DNA of 55,847 bases from Pseudomonadota bacterium (lineage in GTDB: Bacteria > Pseudomonadota > Gammaproteobacteria > Steroidobacterales > Steroidobacteraceae): assembly GCA_023433705.1 (NCBI GenBank), contig JAEYUC010000031.1, positions 1-55,847 of the forward strand. The letters run 5' to 3'. This document shows, one piece after another, positions 45,070-53,599 of this stretch. The notes beneath the pieces were generated by a model, which was given only the letters and a program-made list of their open reading frames with translations, was not told the DNA's origin and searched no databases. The position numbers and the translations under genes were made by a program. How positions within the stretch are numbered: position 1 is the stretch's first letter; every line of letters starts with the position of its first letter.

Positions 45070-45978
45070 GTGACACGCCGCTTCATCCTGTTGGGAATCT
45101 TCGCGCTGTGCGCGGCGGCGCTGTTGTTCGTGCCGCTGCCGATTCCACCTACCGTCGCGGGCCGGCACATCGAGAACGCCGGGCACATGCCGCTGTTCAT
45201 GCTGCTCACGTTCGTGCTGATCGCGGTCCTGCGTCGCGACTTCGGGCTCAAGGGTTGGCGGCTCTACCTGACCGCCGGAGTGATCGGCTCGTTTGCCGGC
45301 CTGCTCAGCGAAGTGATCCAGCGTCCCCTGCGGCGCGACGCATCGTGGGAGGACGTGTTCGCGGACGTCCTCGGCGTCATCTGCGCGCTTGCGTTGCACG
45401 CGCTTTTCGTCCGCAAACCGCCGATGCCGCGCAAAGTGAGGATTGCCGCGTTCGTGATCGCGGCCGCCTGCACCGTCGTGTACATGTCGCCGCTCGTGCG
45501 CATGACCCGCGCCTACCTGTATCGCAACGCGCAGTTTCCGGTGATCGCGGATTTCCGGTCGAACCTGGAAATGTTCTGGGTGGTTGGTTACGGGGTCAAT
45601 CGCGCCCGGGTCGACGATGCGCTCGAGGTCGAATTCCAGGCGGAAACGTTTCCGGGCGTCTCGCTGCACGAGCCCGTGCCGGACTGGAGCCGGTTCCAGA
45701 CGCTGGTCATCGACGTCGCGAATCCCGACCCGGTCGACCTGAGCCTCACGGTCCGCGTGCACGACCAGCGGCACAACAAGCAGTTCGCGGACCGGTTCAA
45801 CCGCAGCTTCGCGCTGCGCGCGGGCGAGCGGCGCGAGATCCGGATTCCACTCGACGATATCCGGCGCGGACCTCGCCAGCGGCTGATGGATATGCGCCAT
45901 ATATCGGATATCACACTGTTTCGCGGCGACAACCAGGGGTCGCGGCGACTGCGCGTCTATACGATTCGTCTCGAGTGA
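45070..45978 (+). CDS. VanZ-like membrane protein with C-terminal extension
   Basis: 302 residues from GTG 45070. The N-terminal half (1-115) has four hydrophobic helices with ENAGHMPLFMLLTFVLI, GSFAGLLSEVIQ and ASWEDVFADVLGVICALALH, the VanZ-like signature. After another helix (124-142) the remainder (about 155-302) is a soluble beta-rich domain (ALEVEFQAETFPGVSLHEPVPDWSRFQTLVIDV) resembling carbohydrate-binding folds, likely periplasmic. A cell-surface or glycan-related role is reasonable, but the function is unknown. Confidence 0.78.
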   Translation: MTRRFILLGIFALCAAALLFVPLPIPPTVAGRHIENAGHMPLFMLLTFVLIAVLRRDFGLKGWRLYLTAGVIGSFAGLLSEVIQRPLRRDASWEDVFADVLGVICALALHALFVRKPPMPRKVRIAAFVIAAACTVVYMSPLVRMTRAYLYRNAQFPVIADFRSNLEMFWVVGYGVNRARVDDALEVEFQAETFPGVSLHEPVPDWSRFQTLVIDVANPDPVDLSLTVRVHDQRHNKQFADRFNRSFALRAGERREIRIPLDDIRRGPRQRLMDMRHISDITLFRGDNQGSRRLRVYTIRLE

Positions 45979-46066
45979 CTTGCTGCTTTGAACATAGGCT
46001 GGTCCGCCGCGATTTGCCCATTTCGGGCCATTCCGGTTCCGGTTCGGCGTGCCTATACTCCCGCCC

Positions 46067-46366
46067 ATGGAACCCATTGCCGACACTTTCGACGCCGCTT
46101 TTTCCAAGACCGTTGATCTCGCCAACAAGATGGCGGACAAGGACAAGGACGCGGACCTGTGGGACATCGCCGACGGACTGCTGGCCGGCGCCATCCAGTA
46201 CTGGCTGTACTCGCGCCAGCCCTGCGGCGACACGCGCTGCCAGGACTGCATGCCGATCAGCACCGCCGAAGGACGCATGTCCGAGCTCAAGCGCCTGATC
46301 GAACAACTCGCATCCGAGAGCGAGTACTTCCACACACCGACGGATTCGAACGCCGGCCGCGCGTAG
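46067..46366 (+). CDS. Small cysteine-containing protein of unknown function
   Basis: 99 residues from ATG 46067 (a GTG at 46049 would add 6). No family is recognised. The N-terminal half is acidic and helical (KTVDLANKMADKDKDADLWDIADGLLAGAIQYWLYSR), followed by CGDTRCQDC, a compact three-cysteine cluster that may bind metal. A helical tail follows. No signal peptide or membrane segment. It stands alone, closed off downstream by a long inverted repeat; coding bias resembles that of neighbouring genes. Confidence 0.6.
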   Translation: MEPIADTFDAAFSKTVDLANKMADKDKDADLWDIADGLLAGAIQYWLYSRQPCGDTRCQDCMPISTAEGRMSELKRLIEQLASESEYFHTPTDSNAGRA

Positions 46367-46369
46367 CAG

Positions 46370-46461
46370 GTGGGGATTAGGTGCCGGTGTAAATAGTGGG
46401 GATAAGCTCCGCTATCTATCCTGACCAATCCCCACTATTTACACCGGCACCTAATCCCCAC
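46370..46461. repeat. REP-like element, family 4, 34-bp perfect inverted repeat
   Basis: Arms 46370-46403 and 46428-46461 (GTGGGGATTAGGTGCCGGTG...) are perfectly complementary around a 24-base loop. It occupies the gap between the convergent small-protein and gabT genes and begins 4 bases after the first stop. One arm-like copy lies at 20298-20324. Confidence 0.88.
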
Positions 46462-46479
46462 TCCGGACTTCATTCCACA

Positions 46480-47781
46480 CTAGGCGACGGCGGTCGTGGC
46501 GGTGGTGCTGGCTTCGGCCAGCGACTGCTCGAGCAGCTGCAATCCTTCCTCGAGCTGCGCCTCGGGGATCGTGAGCGGCGCGAGAATGCGGATCACGTTC
46601 GAATAGAGACCGCACGAGAGCAGGATCAAGCCGCGTCGGCCCGCGGCCTGCACGACTGCCTTGGTCAGCTCCGCGTCGGGCATGTCCGCGCGGCGGTTCT
46701 TGACGAGCTCGATCGCGACCATCATGCCGAGCGCGCGCACCTCACCGATGCACGCGAACTTCGACTGAAGCTGCTTCAACCGCGCCGCGAGTTTCGCGCC
46801 CATCTGCTCGGAGCGCTCGTTGAGCTTTTCCTTCTTCAGCACCTCGAGCACCGCGAGACCCGCCGCGCACGCGAGCGGCGATCCGGCGAACGTGCCGCCA
46901 AGTCCACCGACCACCGGCGCATCCATGATCTCGGCCTTGCCGATCACCGCCGACAGCGGCACGCCGCCGGCGATGCTCTTCGCCACGGTCATGAGATCCG
47001 GCTCGATGCCGGAGTGCTCGATCGCGAATGTCTTGCCCGTGCGCGCGAAGCCCGTCTGGATCTCATCCGCGATGAGCAGGATGCCGTGTTTGTCGCACAG
47101 CGCGCGCAATGCGCGCAGGAATTCAGGCGGCGCGATGTAGAAACCACCTTCACCCTGGACCGGCTCGATGATGATCGCCGCGACGCGCGCCGGATCGACA
47201 TCCGCCTTGAAGAGCTGCTCGATCGCCGCGAGCGAATCTTCATTGCTCACGCCATGGAACGGCATGGGGTAGGGCACGTGAAACACTTCGGGCAGCATCG
47301 GTCCGAAGCCGGCCTTGTACGGCTGCACCTTTCCGGTCAGCGCGATGCATCCGAGCGTGCGGCCATGAAACCCGCCCGTGAACGCGATCACCGCGGAGCG
47401 CTTCGTCGCGTAACGCGCGATCTTGATCGCGTTCTCGACGGCCTCCGCGCCGGTCGTCAGGAAGATGGTCTTCTTCGGCGTCGGCCCCGGCGCGAGCTTG
47501 TTGAGCTCTTCGGCGAGTGCGATGTAACTCTCGTACGGCGTCACCTGGAAACAGCCGTGCGTGATCTTCTCGAGCTGCGCCGCCATCGCGGCCTTCACGT
47601 CCGGATGCAGGTGCCCGGTATTCACGACCGCGATGCCGCTCGCGAAGTCGACGTATCGGCGACCTTCGACGTCCCAGAGTTCGGCGTTCTGCGCGCGCTC
47701 GGCGTATACCGCGAGCGAATTACCCACGCCGCGCGGCACGGCGGCGACGCGTCGCTTGTGAAGATCAGCATTGCTCGACAT
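46480..47781 (-). CDS. gabT: 4-aminobutyrate aminotransferase
   Basis: 433 residues, class III PLP aminotransferase. It transfers the amino group of GABA to 2-oxoglutarate, giving succinate semialdehyde. Signatures: FASGIAVVNTGHLHP, TTGAEAVENAIKIAR, AFTGGFHGRTLG, IIIEPVQGEGGFYIAP, LIADEIQTGFARTGK, and the PLP lysine in TVAKSIAGGVPLSAVIG. AGGGAA lies before the ATG. The IorB gene ends 8 bases upstream, so co-transcription is likely. No succinate-semialdehyde dehydrogenase of the GabD class is adjacent. Related omega-amino acids could also be substrates. Confidence 0.93.
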   Translation of the reverse strand: MSSNADLHKRRVAAVPRGVGNSLAVYAERAQNAELWDVEGRRYVDFASGIAVVNTGHLHPDVKAAMAAQLEKITHGCFQVTPYESYIALAEELNKLAPGPTPKKTIFLTTGAEAVENAIKIARYATKRSAVIAFTGGFHGRTLGCIALTGKVQPYKAGFGPMLPEVFHVPYPMPFHGVSNEDSLAAIEQLFKADVDPARVAAIIIEPVQGEGGFYIAPPEFLRALRALCDKHGILLIADEIQTGFARTGKTFAIEHSGIEPDLMTVAKSIAGGVPLSAVIGKAEIMDAPVVGGLGGTFAGSPLACAAGLAVLEVLKKEKLNERSEQMGAKLAARLKQLQSKFACIGEVRALGMMVAIELVKNRRADMPDAELTKAVVQAAGRRGLILLSCGLYSNVIRILAPLTIPEAQLEEGLQLLEQSLAEASTTATTAVA

Positions 47782-47789
47782 GAGGTTCC

Positions 47790-49910
47790 CTACGCGAGAC
47801 GGTGTCTCGAGAGTGGCAAAGACCTCAGTCTACGCCCCGTCGCGGTGTAAATCGCATTACAGACGGCCGGGGCCACCAGTGCAGTTGCCGGTTCTCCGAC
47901 ACCGCCGGGCGCCTCGCCGCTGTCCACGACATAAGTGTCGATGCGCGCGGCGTCCTGCATCCGCAGCAGCGGGTAGTCGTGGAAGTTCGTCTGCTGGACG
48001 CGGCCGTTCTGGATATTGATCTCGCCGTGATAGAGCGCGGCGAGACCGAAGTTGATGGAGCTCTCCACCTGCGCGACGACAGTGTCCGGGTTCACCTGCT
48101 GGCCGCAATCGAGGGCGCAGAAGATTCGCCGGACCTTGACCTTGCCGTCCTTCAGGAAGATCTCCGCCACCATCGCCATGTAGGTTCCGTACCCCTCCAT
48201 GAGCGCGAGGCCGTGGAAACAGCCCTTGGGCGGGAAGCCGAAGCGCGATTCCCTGGCGACCATGTTGAGCACGCGCAGGTAACGCGGCTGGTTCTCGAGC
48301 AGCGCCTTTCGGAACTCGAGAGAATTCTTGCGCTGCGACACCGCGAGCTCGTCCATGAAACTCTCGGCGACGAAGCAATTGAGCGCGTGACTCACGCTGC
48401 GCCAGTAGCCGACGTCGATGCCGATCTCCTGCCGCTGGTGGTCGACTCGCACGTTGGGCACGTCGTATGGGTAGTTAGCCGCGGCTTCCACCGCGAACGG
48501 ATCGACGGCTTTCTCCGTCGCGCCGGGGAACATCCGCTCGGTGATCGACGGGCCGGTCAGGTGCAGGTGCCAGGCGGTGAGCTTGCCTTTCGAGTCGAAC
48601 GCACCGGTCACCTGGTTGAACGCCGGCGGACGGTACGCGTCGTGCGTCATGTCGTCCTCGCGAGTCCAGATCAGCTTCACCGGCTTGCCGATGGCCTTCG
48701 AGGCCTCGACCGCGGGCCCGATGTAATCGACCTCGAGCCGGCGCCCAAAGCCGCCGCCCAGGAACGTCGTGTGGAGGCGCACCTTCGAGACGTCGAGGCC
48801 CGCCGCCTTCGCGGCCGCGGCCTGCGCCATCTGCTGGACCTGCGTGGGCGCATAGACGTCGAGCCCGTCGGCCTTGTAGTCGGCCGTGCAGTTCTGCGGC
48901 TCGAGCGTCGCATGCGCGAGCAGCGGCAGTTCGTAATCCGCGCGCACGACCTTGGCCGCCGAACGGATGGCGGCCGCCACGTCGCCATCCTCGCGCGCGA
49001 CGCGGCCGGGCTGCTGCGCTCCGCGGCGCAGGGTCTGCATGATTTTCGCGTTGTCGAGCGATGCGTTCGGGCCGGCGTCCCAATGGATGCTCAGGGCATC
49101 GCGAGCCTTGCGCGCCTGCCACCACGAGTCCGCGACCACCGCGACGCCGCGCGACGTGAGCACCACCGCGCGCACCCCCGGCATCGCCTTCGCTTTCTCG
49201 TCGTTGAACGACTTCACCGACCCGCCGAGCGTCGGCGATTGCGCCAGCGCCGCGTACAACATGCCGGGCAACTTGACGTCGATGCCGTACACCGCGGTGC
49301 CGTCGACCTTCGACGGCGTGTCCTTGCGCCGCTGCGACTGGCCGATGATCTTGAACTCGGACGCCGGCTTGAGCGGCACGTCCTTCGGCACGGGTAGTTT
49401 GGAGGCCGCCTCGGCCACCGAGCCGAAGCTCGCGCGTTTGCCGTGCGGCGAGAAGATGACGCCATCCTCGACTCGGCAGGTGCGCGGATCGACGCCCCAG
49501 TCCGCCGCCGCGGCGCTCACCAGCAGGTGACGCGCGGTCGCGCCCGCCTTGCGCAGCTTCTCCCAGGCGTCGCGCACGCTGGTGCTGCCGCCGGTGATCT
49601 GGCCGCCGATCATGTTGTTGATGTACGCGTCGCCGGGCGGTGCGAACTCGACCTTTATGTGTTCGAGCTTCACGCCGAGCTCCTCGGCGATGAGCATGGG
49701 CAGCGACGTGTAGACACCCTGTCCCATCTCCGACCGGTCGCACAGGAACGTGATGCTGTCGTCGGTGCCGATGCGCAGCCAGGCGCCGCTCTCGATGATC
49801 TTCTTTTCGCCGCCGGGCTTGGATGCCTGCTTGCAGGCGGGAAGGGAAATGGCGATGACGAGTCCGCCGATGAAGGCGCGGCGGGATACCACTAACGGGT
49901 TCGCGGACAT
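47790..49910 (-). CDS. Molybdopterin aldehyde/isoquinoline oxidoreductase, large subunit (IorB type)
   Basis: 706 residues of the xanthine oxidase family. The N-terminus (SRRAFIGGLVIAISLPAC) is Tat-like with a lipobox, typical of periplasmic IorB-like enzymes. Molybdenum cofactor segments include MGQGVYTSLPMLIAEELGV, FLGGGFGRRLEVDYIGPAVEASKAIGKPVKLIWTREDDMTHDAYRP and, near the C-terminus, GGVGEPATALVAPAV with the catalytic glutamate. Electrons go to the 2Fe-2S subunit encoded just upstream (gap 53 bases). Substrates of such enzymes are aldehydes or N-heterocycles; the exact one is unknown. Confidence 0.9.
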   Translation of the reverse strand: MSANPLVVSRRAFIGGLVIAISLPACKQASKPGGEKKIIESGAWLRIGTDDSITFLCDRSEMGQGVYTSLPMLIAEELGVKLEHIKVEFAPPGDAYINNMIGGQITGGSTSVRDAWEKLRKAGATARHLLVSAAAADWGVDPRTCRVEDGVIFSPHGKRASFGSVAEAASKLPVPKDVPLKPASEFKIIGQSQRRKDTPSKVDGTAVYGIDVKLPGMLYAALAQSPTLGGSVKSFNDEKAKAMPGVRAVVLTSRGVAVVADSWWQARKARDALSIHWDAGPNASLDNAKIMQTLRRGAQQPGRVAREDGDVAAAIRSAAKVVRADYELPLLAHATLEPQNCTADYKADGLDVYAPTQVQQMAQAAAAKAAGLDVSKVRLHTTFLGGGFGRRLEVDYIGPAVEASKAIGKPVKLIWTREDDMTHDAYRPPAFNQVTGAFDSKGKLTAWHLHLTGPSITERMFPGATEKAVDPFAVEAAANYPYDVPNVRVDHQRQEIGIDVGYWRSVSHALNCFVAESFMDELAVSQRKNSLEFRKALLENQPRYLRVLNMVARESRFGFPPKGCFHGLALMEGYGTYMAMVAEIFLKDGKVKVRRIFCALDCGQQVNPDTVVAQVESSINFGLAALYHGEINIQNGRVQQTNFHDYPLLRMQDAARIDTYVVDSGEAPGGVGEPATALVAPAVCNAIYTATGRRLRSLPLSRHRLA

Positions 49911-49963
49911 GGTGTTTCCTCCCCCGGAAACGTTTTGTCGTTATCTGCTCGGGATCGTGATCC

Positions 49964-50422
49964 TCAGCCGGCCTTGATCTCCGCGGCGCGGCGGATCGCG
50001 GCGCGAATGCGCTGGTAGGTGCCGCAGCGGCAGATGTTGCCGGACATCGCGGCATCGATTGCCGCATCGTTCGGGCGCGGATTGCTCGCAAGCAACGCCG
50101 CGGCCGACATGATCTGACCGGACTGGCAGTAGCCACACTGCGGGACGTCGTGTTCGATCCAGGCCTGCTGGACCGGGTGGCTGCGATCCGGCGAAAGGCC
50201 TTCGATCGTCGTCACCGGTTGGTCGCCAACCGCGGAAATCGGCGTCTGGCAGGAGCGGACGGGATTGCCATTCAGGTGGACCGTGCAGGCGCCACACAGC
50301 GCCATGCCGCATCCGAACTTCGTGCCGGTGAGGCCGAGCGTGTCGCGCAGCACCCAGAGCAGGGGAGTTTCGGGATCGACGTCGACTTCGACCGGTTTGC
50401 CATTGACGTTCAGCTTGGTCAC
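49964..50422 (-). CDS. 2Fe-2S subunit of molybdopterin oxidoreductase (IorA type)
   Basis: 152 residues from GTG 50422, chosen because GGGGAG lies 5 bases upstream; the longer frame adds 24 unconserved residues. The plant-type cluster cysteines are in GTKFGCGMALCGACTV and the second cluster in CGYCQSGQIM and ICRCGTYQRIR. It passes electrons from IorB to an acceptor. The subunit itself has no signal, so it is probably carried through the Tat system with IorB. No cytochrome partner gene is adjacent. Confidence 0.93.
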   Translation of the reverse strand: MTKLNVNGKPVEVDVDPETPLLWVLRDTLGLTGTKFGCGMALCGACTVHLNGNPVRSCQTPISAVGDQPVTTIEGLSPDRSHPVQQAWIEHDVPQCGYCQSGQIMSAAALLASNPRPNDAAIDAAMSGNICRCGTYQRIRAAIRRAAEIKAG

Positions 50423-50514
50423 GAGCGCTCCCCTCTCATATGCCTGGCTGGCGTCAACTATAAGCCTGCCCGCGACGTAGGGTAATAGCCCCAACTCGCA
50501 CAGGTGTTCCCTGA

Positions 50515-50530
50515 GGGTCGGGTACGACCC
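50515..50530. promoter_or_regulatory. Inverted repeat in the iorA-aldehyde dehydrogenase divergent region
   Basis: GGGTCG-GGTA-CGACCC is a perfect 6-4-6 inverted repeat, 50 bases upstream of the aldehyde dehydrogenase start and 93 bases upstream of the iorA start. It is a candidate regulator site controlling both; no adjacent regulator gene exists. The rest of this 157-base gap shows no clear feature. Confidence 0.35.
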
Positions 50531-50579
50531 GGCCGCGATGTCTTAGTGTTCCGCGGGCGTCGCAGAACAGGAGGCCGCC

Positions 50580-51938
50580 ATGTCCACTCCCGCCAGACAT
50601 ATGTCCCAGTGCGCTTTCGCGGAGATCGAGCGCGTATTCGCGCTCCAGCGGGCTCACCAGTGGGAGGCGAAGGCCAGCAGCGCCGAACAGCGCCGGGAAA
50701 AACTGCGCAGGCTCAAGGCGGCGGTGGAAGCGCACGCGGACGAGATCGTGGCGGCGGTGAAGCAGGACACGCGCAAGCCCGAAGCCGAAATCCGCGTGAC
50801 CGAAGTGCTGGGCGTCATGGGAAACATCCAGACAAACATCGACTCCCTCGAGGAATGGATGAAGTCCGTCGAGGTGGTGCCCTCACAGAACGAGAACGAC
50901 AAGGCGAAGATCGTCTACGAGGCGCGCGGTGTGTGCCTGATCCTGGGGCCCTGGAATTTCCCGCTCGGCCTCACGATGGGTCCGCTGGCCGCGGCGATCG
51001 CGGCCGGCAACTGCTGCATCGTGAAACTGACGGACCTGTGCCCGGCGACCGCGCGCGTCGCCGCCAAGATCGTGAAACTGGCCTTCGATGAAAAGGACGT
51101 CGCGCTGTTCGAAGGCGGCGTCGACGTCGCCACCGCGCTGCTCGATCAGCCGTTCGACCACATCTTCTTCACGGGCAGCACACGCGTCGGCAAGCTCGTC
51201 ATGGCGGCGGCCGCGAAACATCTCGCGACGGTGACACTCGAGCTCGGTGGCAAGTCGCCTGTCATCGTTGGTGAAGGCGCGGACGTGAAAAAGGTGGCAG
51301 CGGATCTCGCGGCCGCCAAGCAGTTCAACGGCGGCCAGGCCTGCATCAGTCCCGACTACGTGTTCGTGAAAGAGTCGCAGAAGGGCGCGCTGATCGAGGA
51401 ATTCCAGGCCCGCGTCAAACAGAACCTCTACCGTGACGACGGCGGAATCAAGAAGGAAGCCATCGCGCAAATCGTCAACGATCAGAATTTCGCGCGCATC
51501 AGGAAGCTGTTCGACGACGCGATCGCGAAGGGCGCGAAAGTCGCGGTGGGCGGCACGCTCGAACAGGGCGATCGCACCGTCCATCCGACTCTGCTCACCA
51601 ACGTCACGCCGGACATGCAGATCCTGCAGGAGGAAATCTTCGCGCCGATCGTGCCGGTGTTGACGTACCAGGACCTCGACGAAGTCATCCAGCACATCAC
51701 GCGCGGCGGCAAGCCGCTGGCGCTCTACATCTACAGCAACGATCAGAAGACCATCGACACCGTGCTGAACCGGACTTCATCCGGCGGCGTGACCATCAAC
51801 GGGTTCTTCTCTCACTACCTCGAGAAGCGGTTGCCGTTCGGTGGCGTCAACCAGAGCGGCATGGGCAGCTATCACGGGGTCTACGGGTTCAAGGCCTTCT
51901 CGCACGAGCGTGCGGTCTACATCCAGGTCCCTCGATAG
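50580..51938 (+). CDS. Aldehyde dehydrogenase, class 3 type
   Basis: 452 residues, ATG with AGGAGG 5 bases upstream. The shorter length and lack of the N-terminal extension match the class 3 (fatty/aromatic aldehyde, coniferyl aldehyde) branch. Signatures: GPWNFPLGLTMGPLAAAIAAGN, the NAD loop FTGSTRVGKL, the catalytic glutamate in LELGGKSP and the catalytic cysteine in FNGGQACISPDYV. It oxidises aldehydes to acids with NAD(P)+. Divergent from the molybdenum aldehyde oxidoreductase genes, so both may handle the same class of aldehydes; this is inference. Confidence 0.92.
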   Translation: MSTPARHMSQCAFAEIERVFALQRAHQWEAKASSAEQRREKLRRLKAAVEAHADEIVAAVKQDTRKPEAEIRVTEVLGVMGNIQTNIDSLEEWMKSVEVVPSQNENDKAKIVYEARGVCLILGPWNFPLGLTMGPLAAAIAAGNCCIVKLTDLCPATARVAAKIVKLAFDEKDVALFEGGVDVATALLDQPFDHIFFTGSTRVGKLVMAAAAKHLATVTLELGGKSPVIVGEGADVKKVAADLAAAKQFNGGQACISPDYVFVKESQKGALIEEFQARVKQNLYRDDGGIKKEAIAQIVNDQNFARIRKLFDDAIAKGAKVAVGGTLEQGDRTVHPTLLTNVTPDMQILQEEIFAPIVPVLTYQDLDEVIQHITRGGKPLALYIYSNDQKTIDTVLNRTSSGGVTINGFFSHYLEKRLPFGGVNQSGMGSYHGVYGFKAFSHERAVYIQVPR

Positions 51939-52044
51939 CGAGTAAATACGCGTAACTACCTGATCCGGGGGGTGGGGGAGGCCGTTCAGGCTGGGTTACA
52001 ATTCGGCCCCCCAAAATTGCCCTAACCCCCTCAAGGATCAAGGT

Positions 52045-53094
52045 TTGTCCGATATCGCCCCGAAGCCGCCGATCGTCACCGAAGTCGTGATCATCGGCGC
52101 CGGTCCCTGTGGACTGTTCCAGGTGTTCGAACTGGGCCTGCTCGGGATCAGCTGCCATCTGGTCGATTCGCTGGGGGCGCCCGGCGGCCAATGCACCGAG
52201 CTTTATCCCGACAAGCCGATCTACGACATCCCGGCGCTGCCCACCTGCGGTGCGCAGGAACTGATCGACCGCCTCATGCAGCAGATCGCGCCGTTCAACG
52301 CGCCGCTGCACCTCGGCCAGGAAGTCACGGCGCTGCGCAAGCGCGAGGACGGGCGTTTCGACGTCGAGACCGCGCTCGGCACGCGCTTCGACGCGGGCGC
52401 GGTGGTCATCGCGGGCGGCGTCGGTTCGTTCCAGCCGCGGCGCATCGGCGTGCCGGGCGCGGAAGCGTTCGAAGGGAAGCAGATCCACTACCGCGTCCGT
52501 GAAGCGGCCCAGTACCACGGCAAGAAGCTCGCGATCTTCGGCGGCGGCGATTCGGCGCTCGACTGGGTCATCGACTTCGCCGGCAAGGCCGCCGCGATCA
52601 CGCACATCCACCGGCGGCCGGAATTCAAGGCCGCGCCCGCGTCCGTCGCGAAGATGCGCGCGCTGGCTGACGCAGGTCAGGTCCGTTACATCGAAGGTCT
52701 GGCAGAGTCGCTCATCGTGAACGACGCGAACGTGTTGACTGGCATCAACGCCAAGGGCAGCGACGGTGCGCTGCACGCCGTCGAGGCCGATCACGTGTTC
52801 GCGTTCTTCGGCCTGCATCCGAAGCTCGGGCCCATTGCCGAGTGGGGCATGGAGCTCGAGAAGAAGGCGCTCAAGGTCGACACCGAGAAGTTCCAGACCA
52901 GCGTTCCCGGGATCTTCGCGGTGGGAGACATCAACACCTATCCCGGCAAGAAAAAGCTGATTCTGTCCGGCTTTCACGAGGCGGCCCTTGCCGCGTTCGC
53001 GATCCAGCATCATCTGTATCCCGCCAAGAAGCAGTTCCTGCAATACACCACGACCAGCCCGGTCATGCAGAAGCGGCTCGGCGTCCCGCACTAA
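52045..53094 (+). CDS. Thioredoxin reductase-like ferredoxin/flavodoxin-NADP+ reductase
   Basis: 349 residues from TTG 52045, with AAGGA 7 bases upstream. FAD motif IIGAGPCGLFQVFELG at the N-terminus, NADP motif FGGGDSALDWVIDFAG near residue 165 and AVGDINTYPGKKKLILSGFHEAALAA near 295. The CXXC disulfide of thioredoxin reductase is absent, as in the YumC-type ferredoxin-NADP reductases. It could feed electrons to the Rieske oxygenase or other ferredoxin-dependent enzymes. Upstream, TACAAT (51997-52002) is a possible -10. Confidence 0.88.
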   Translation: MSDIAPKPPIVTEVVIIGAGPCGLFQVFELGLLGISCHLVDSLGAPGGQCTELYPDKPIYDIPALPTCGAQELIDRLMQQIAPFNAPLHLGQEVTALRKREDGRFDVETALGTRFDAGAVVIAGGVGSFQPRRIGVPGAEAFEGKQIHYRVREAAQYHGKKLAIFGGGDSALDWVIDFAGKAAAITHIHRRPEFKAAPASVAKMRALADAGQVRYIEGLAESLIVNDANVLTGINAKGSDGALHAVEADHVFAFFGLHPKLGPIAEWGMELEKKALKVDTEKFQTSVPGIFAVGDINTYPGKKKLILSGFHEAALAAFAIQHHLYPAKKQFLQYTTTSPVMQKRLGVPH

Positions 53095-53113
53095 CTACCC
53101 AACGGAGACTCAC

Positions 53114-53569
53114 ATGAAATCCTTCCGTACCCTCGCACTCGTTTCCCTGTTCGCGATCTCCGCGAGCGCCTTCGGCGCCGACAAGGTCTGCAAGGTCGAC
53201 ATCGCCGGCAACGACCAGATGCAGTTCGACAAGAAGGAAATCACGGTAGCCGCGGACTGCACCGAGATCGAGGTCACTCTCAAGCACACCGGCAAGCTGC
53301 CGGCGGCGGCCATGGGCCACAACTGGGTGCTCGTGAAGAGCGCGGACCTCGCGGGTGTGGCGAGCGACGGCATCGGCGCGGGCTTCGCGAACGACCACAT
53401 CAAGAAGGGCGACACGCGAGTCATTGCGCACACCAAGATCGTGGGCGGCGGCCAGACGACGTCGGTCAAGTTCCCGATGTCGGCTCTCAAGAAGGGCGAA
53501 AGCTACTCGTACGTGTGCACGTTCCCCGGTCACTCGGCGCTCATGAAAGGCGCGTTCAAGATCGGCTGA
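53114..53569 (+). CDS. azu: Azurin (periplasmic blue copper protein)
   Basis: 151 residues with a clear signal peptide ending SAFGA. The mature 130-residue cupredoxin has copper ligands in GHNW (glycine carbonyl and histidine) and CTFPGHSALM (cysteine, histidine, methionine), plus the first cysteine pair CKVDIAGND...DCTEI. It carries single electrons in the periplasm between cytochromes or dehydrogenases and terminal enzymes. GGAG lies 6 bases before the ATG, and the gene is 19 bases after the reductase gene. Periplasmic IorAB-type enzymes could donate to it; this is speculative. Confidence 0.97.
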   Translation: MKSFRTLALVSLFAISASAFGADKVCKVDIAGNDQMQFDKKEITVAADCTEIEVTLKHTGKLPAAAMGHNWVLVKSADLAGVASDGIGAGFANDHIKKGDTRVIAHTKIVGGGQTTSVKFPMSALKKGESYSYVCTFPGHSALMKGAFKIG

Positions 53570-53599
53570 GGGAGCCTGGCTGACGCACAGCGCCCGAAC

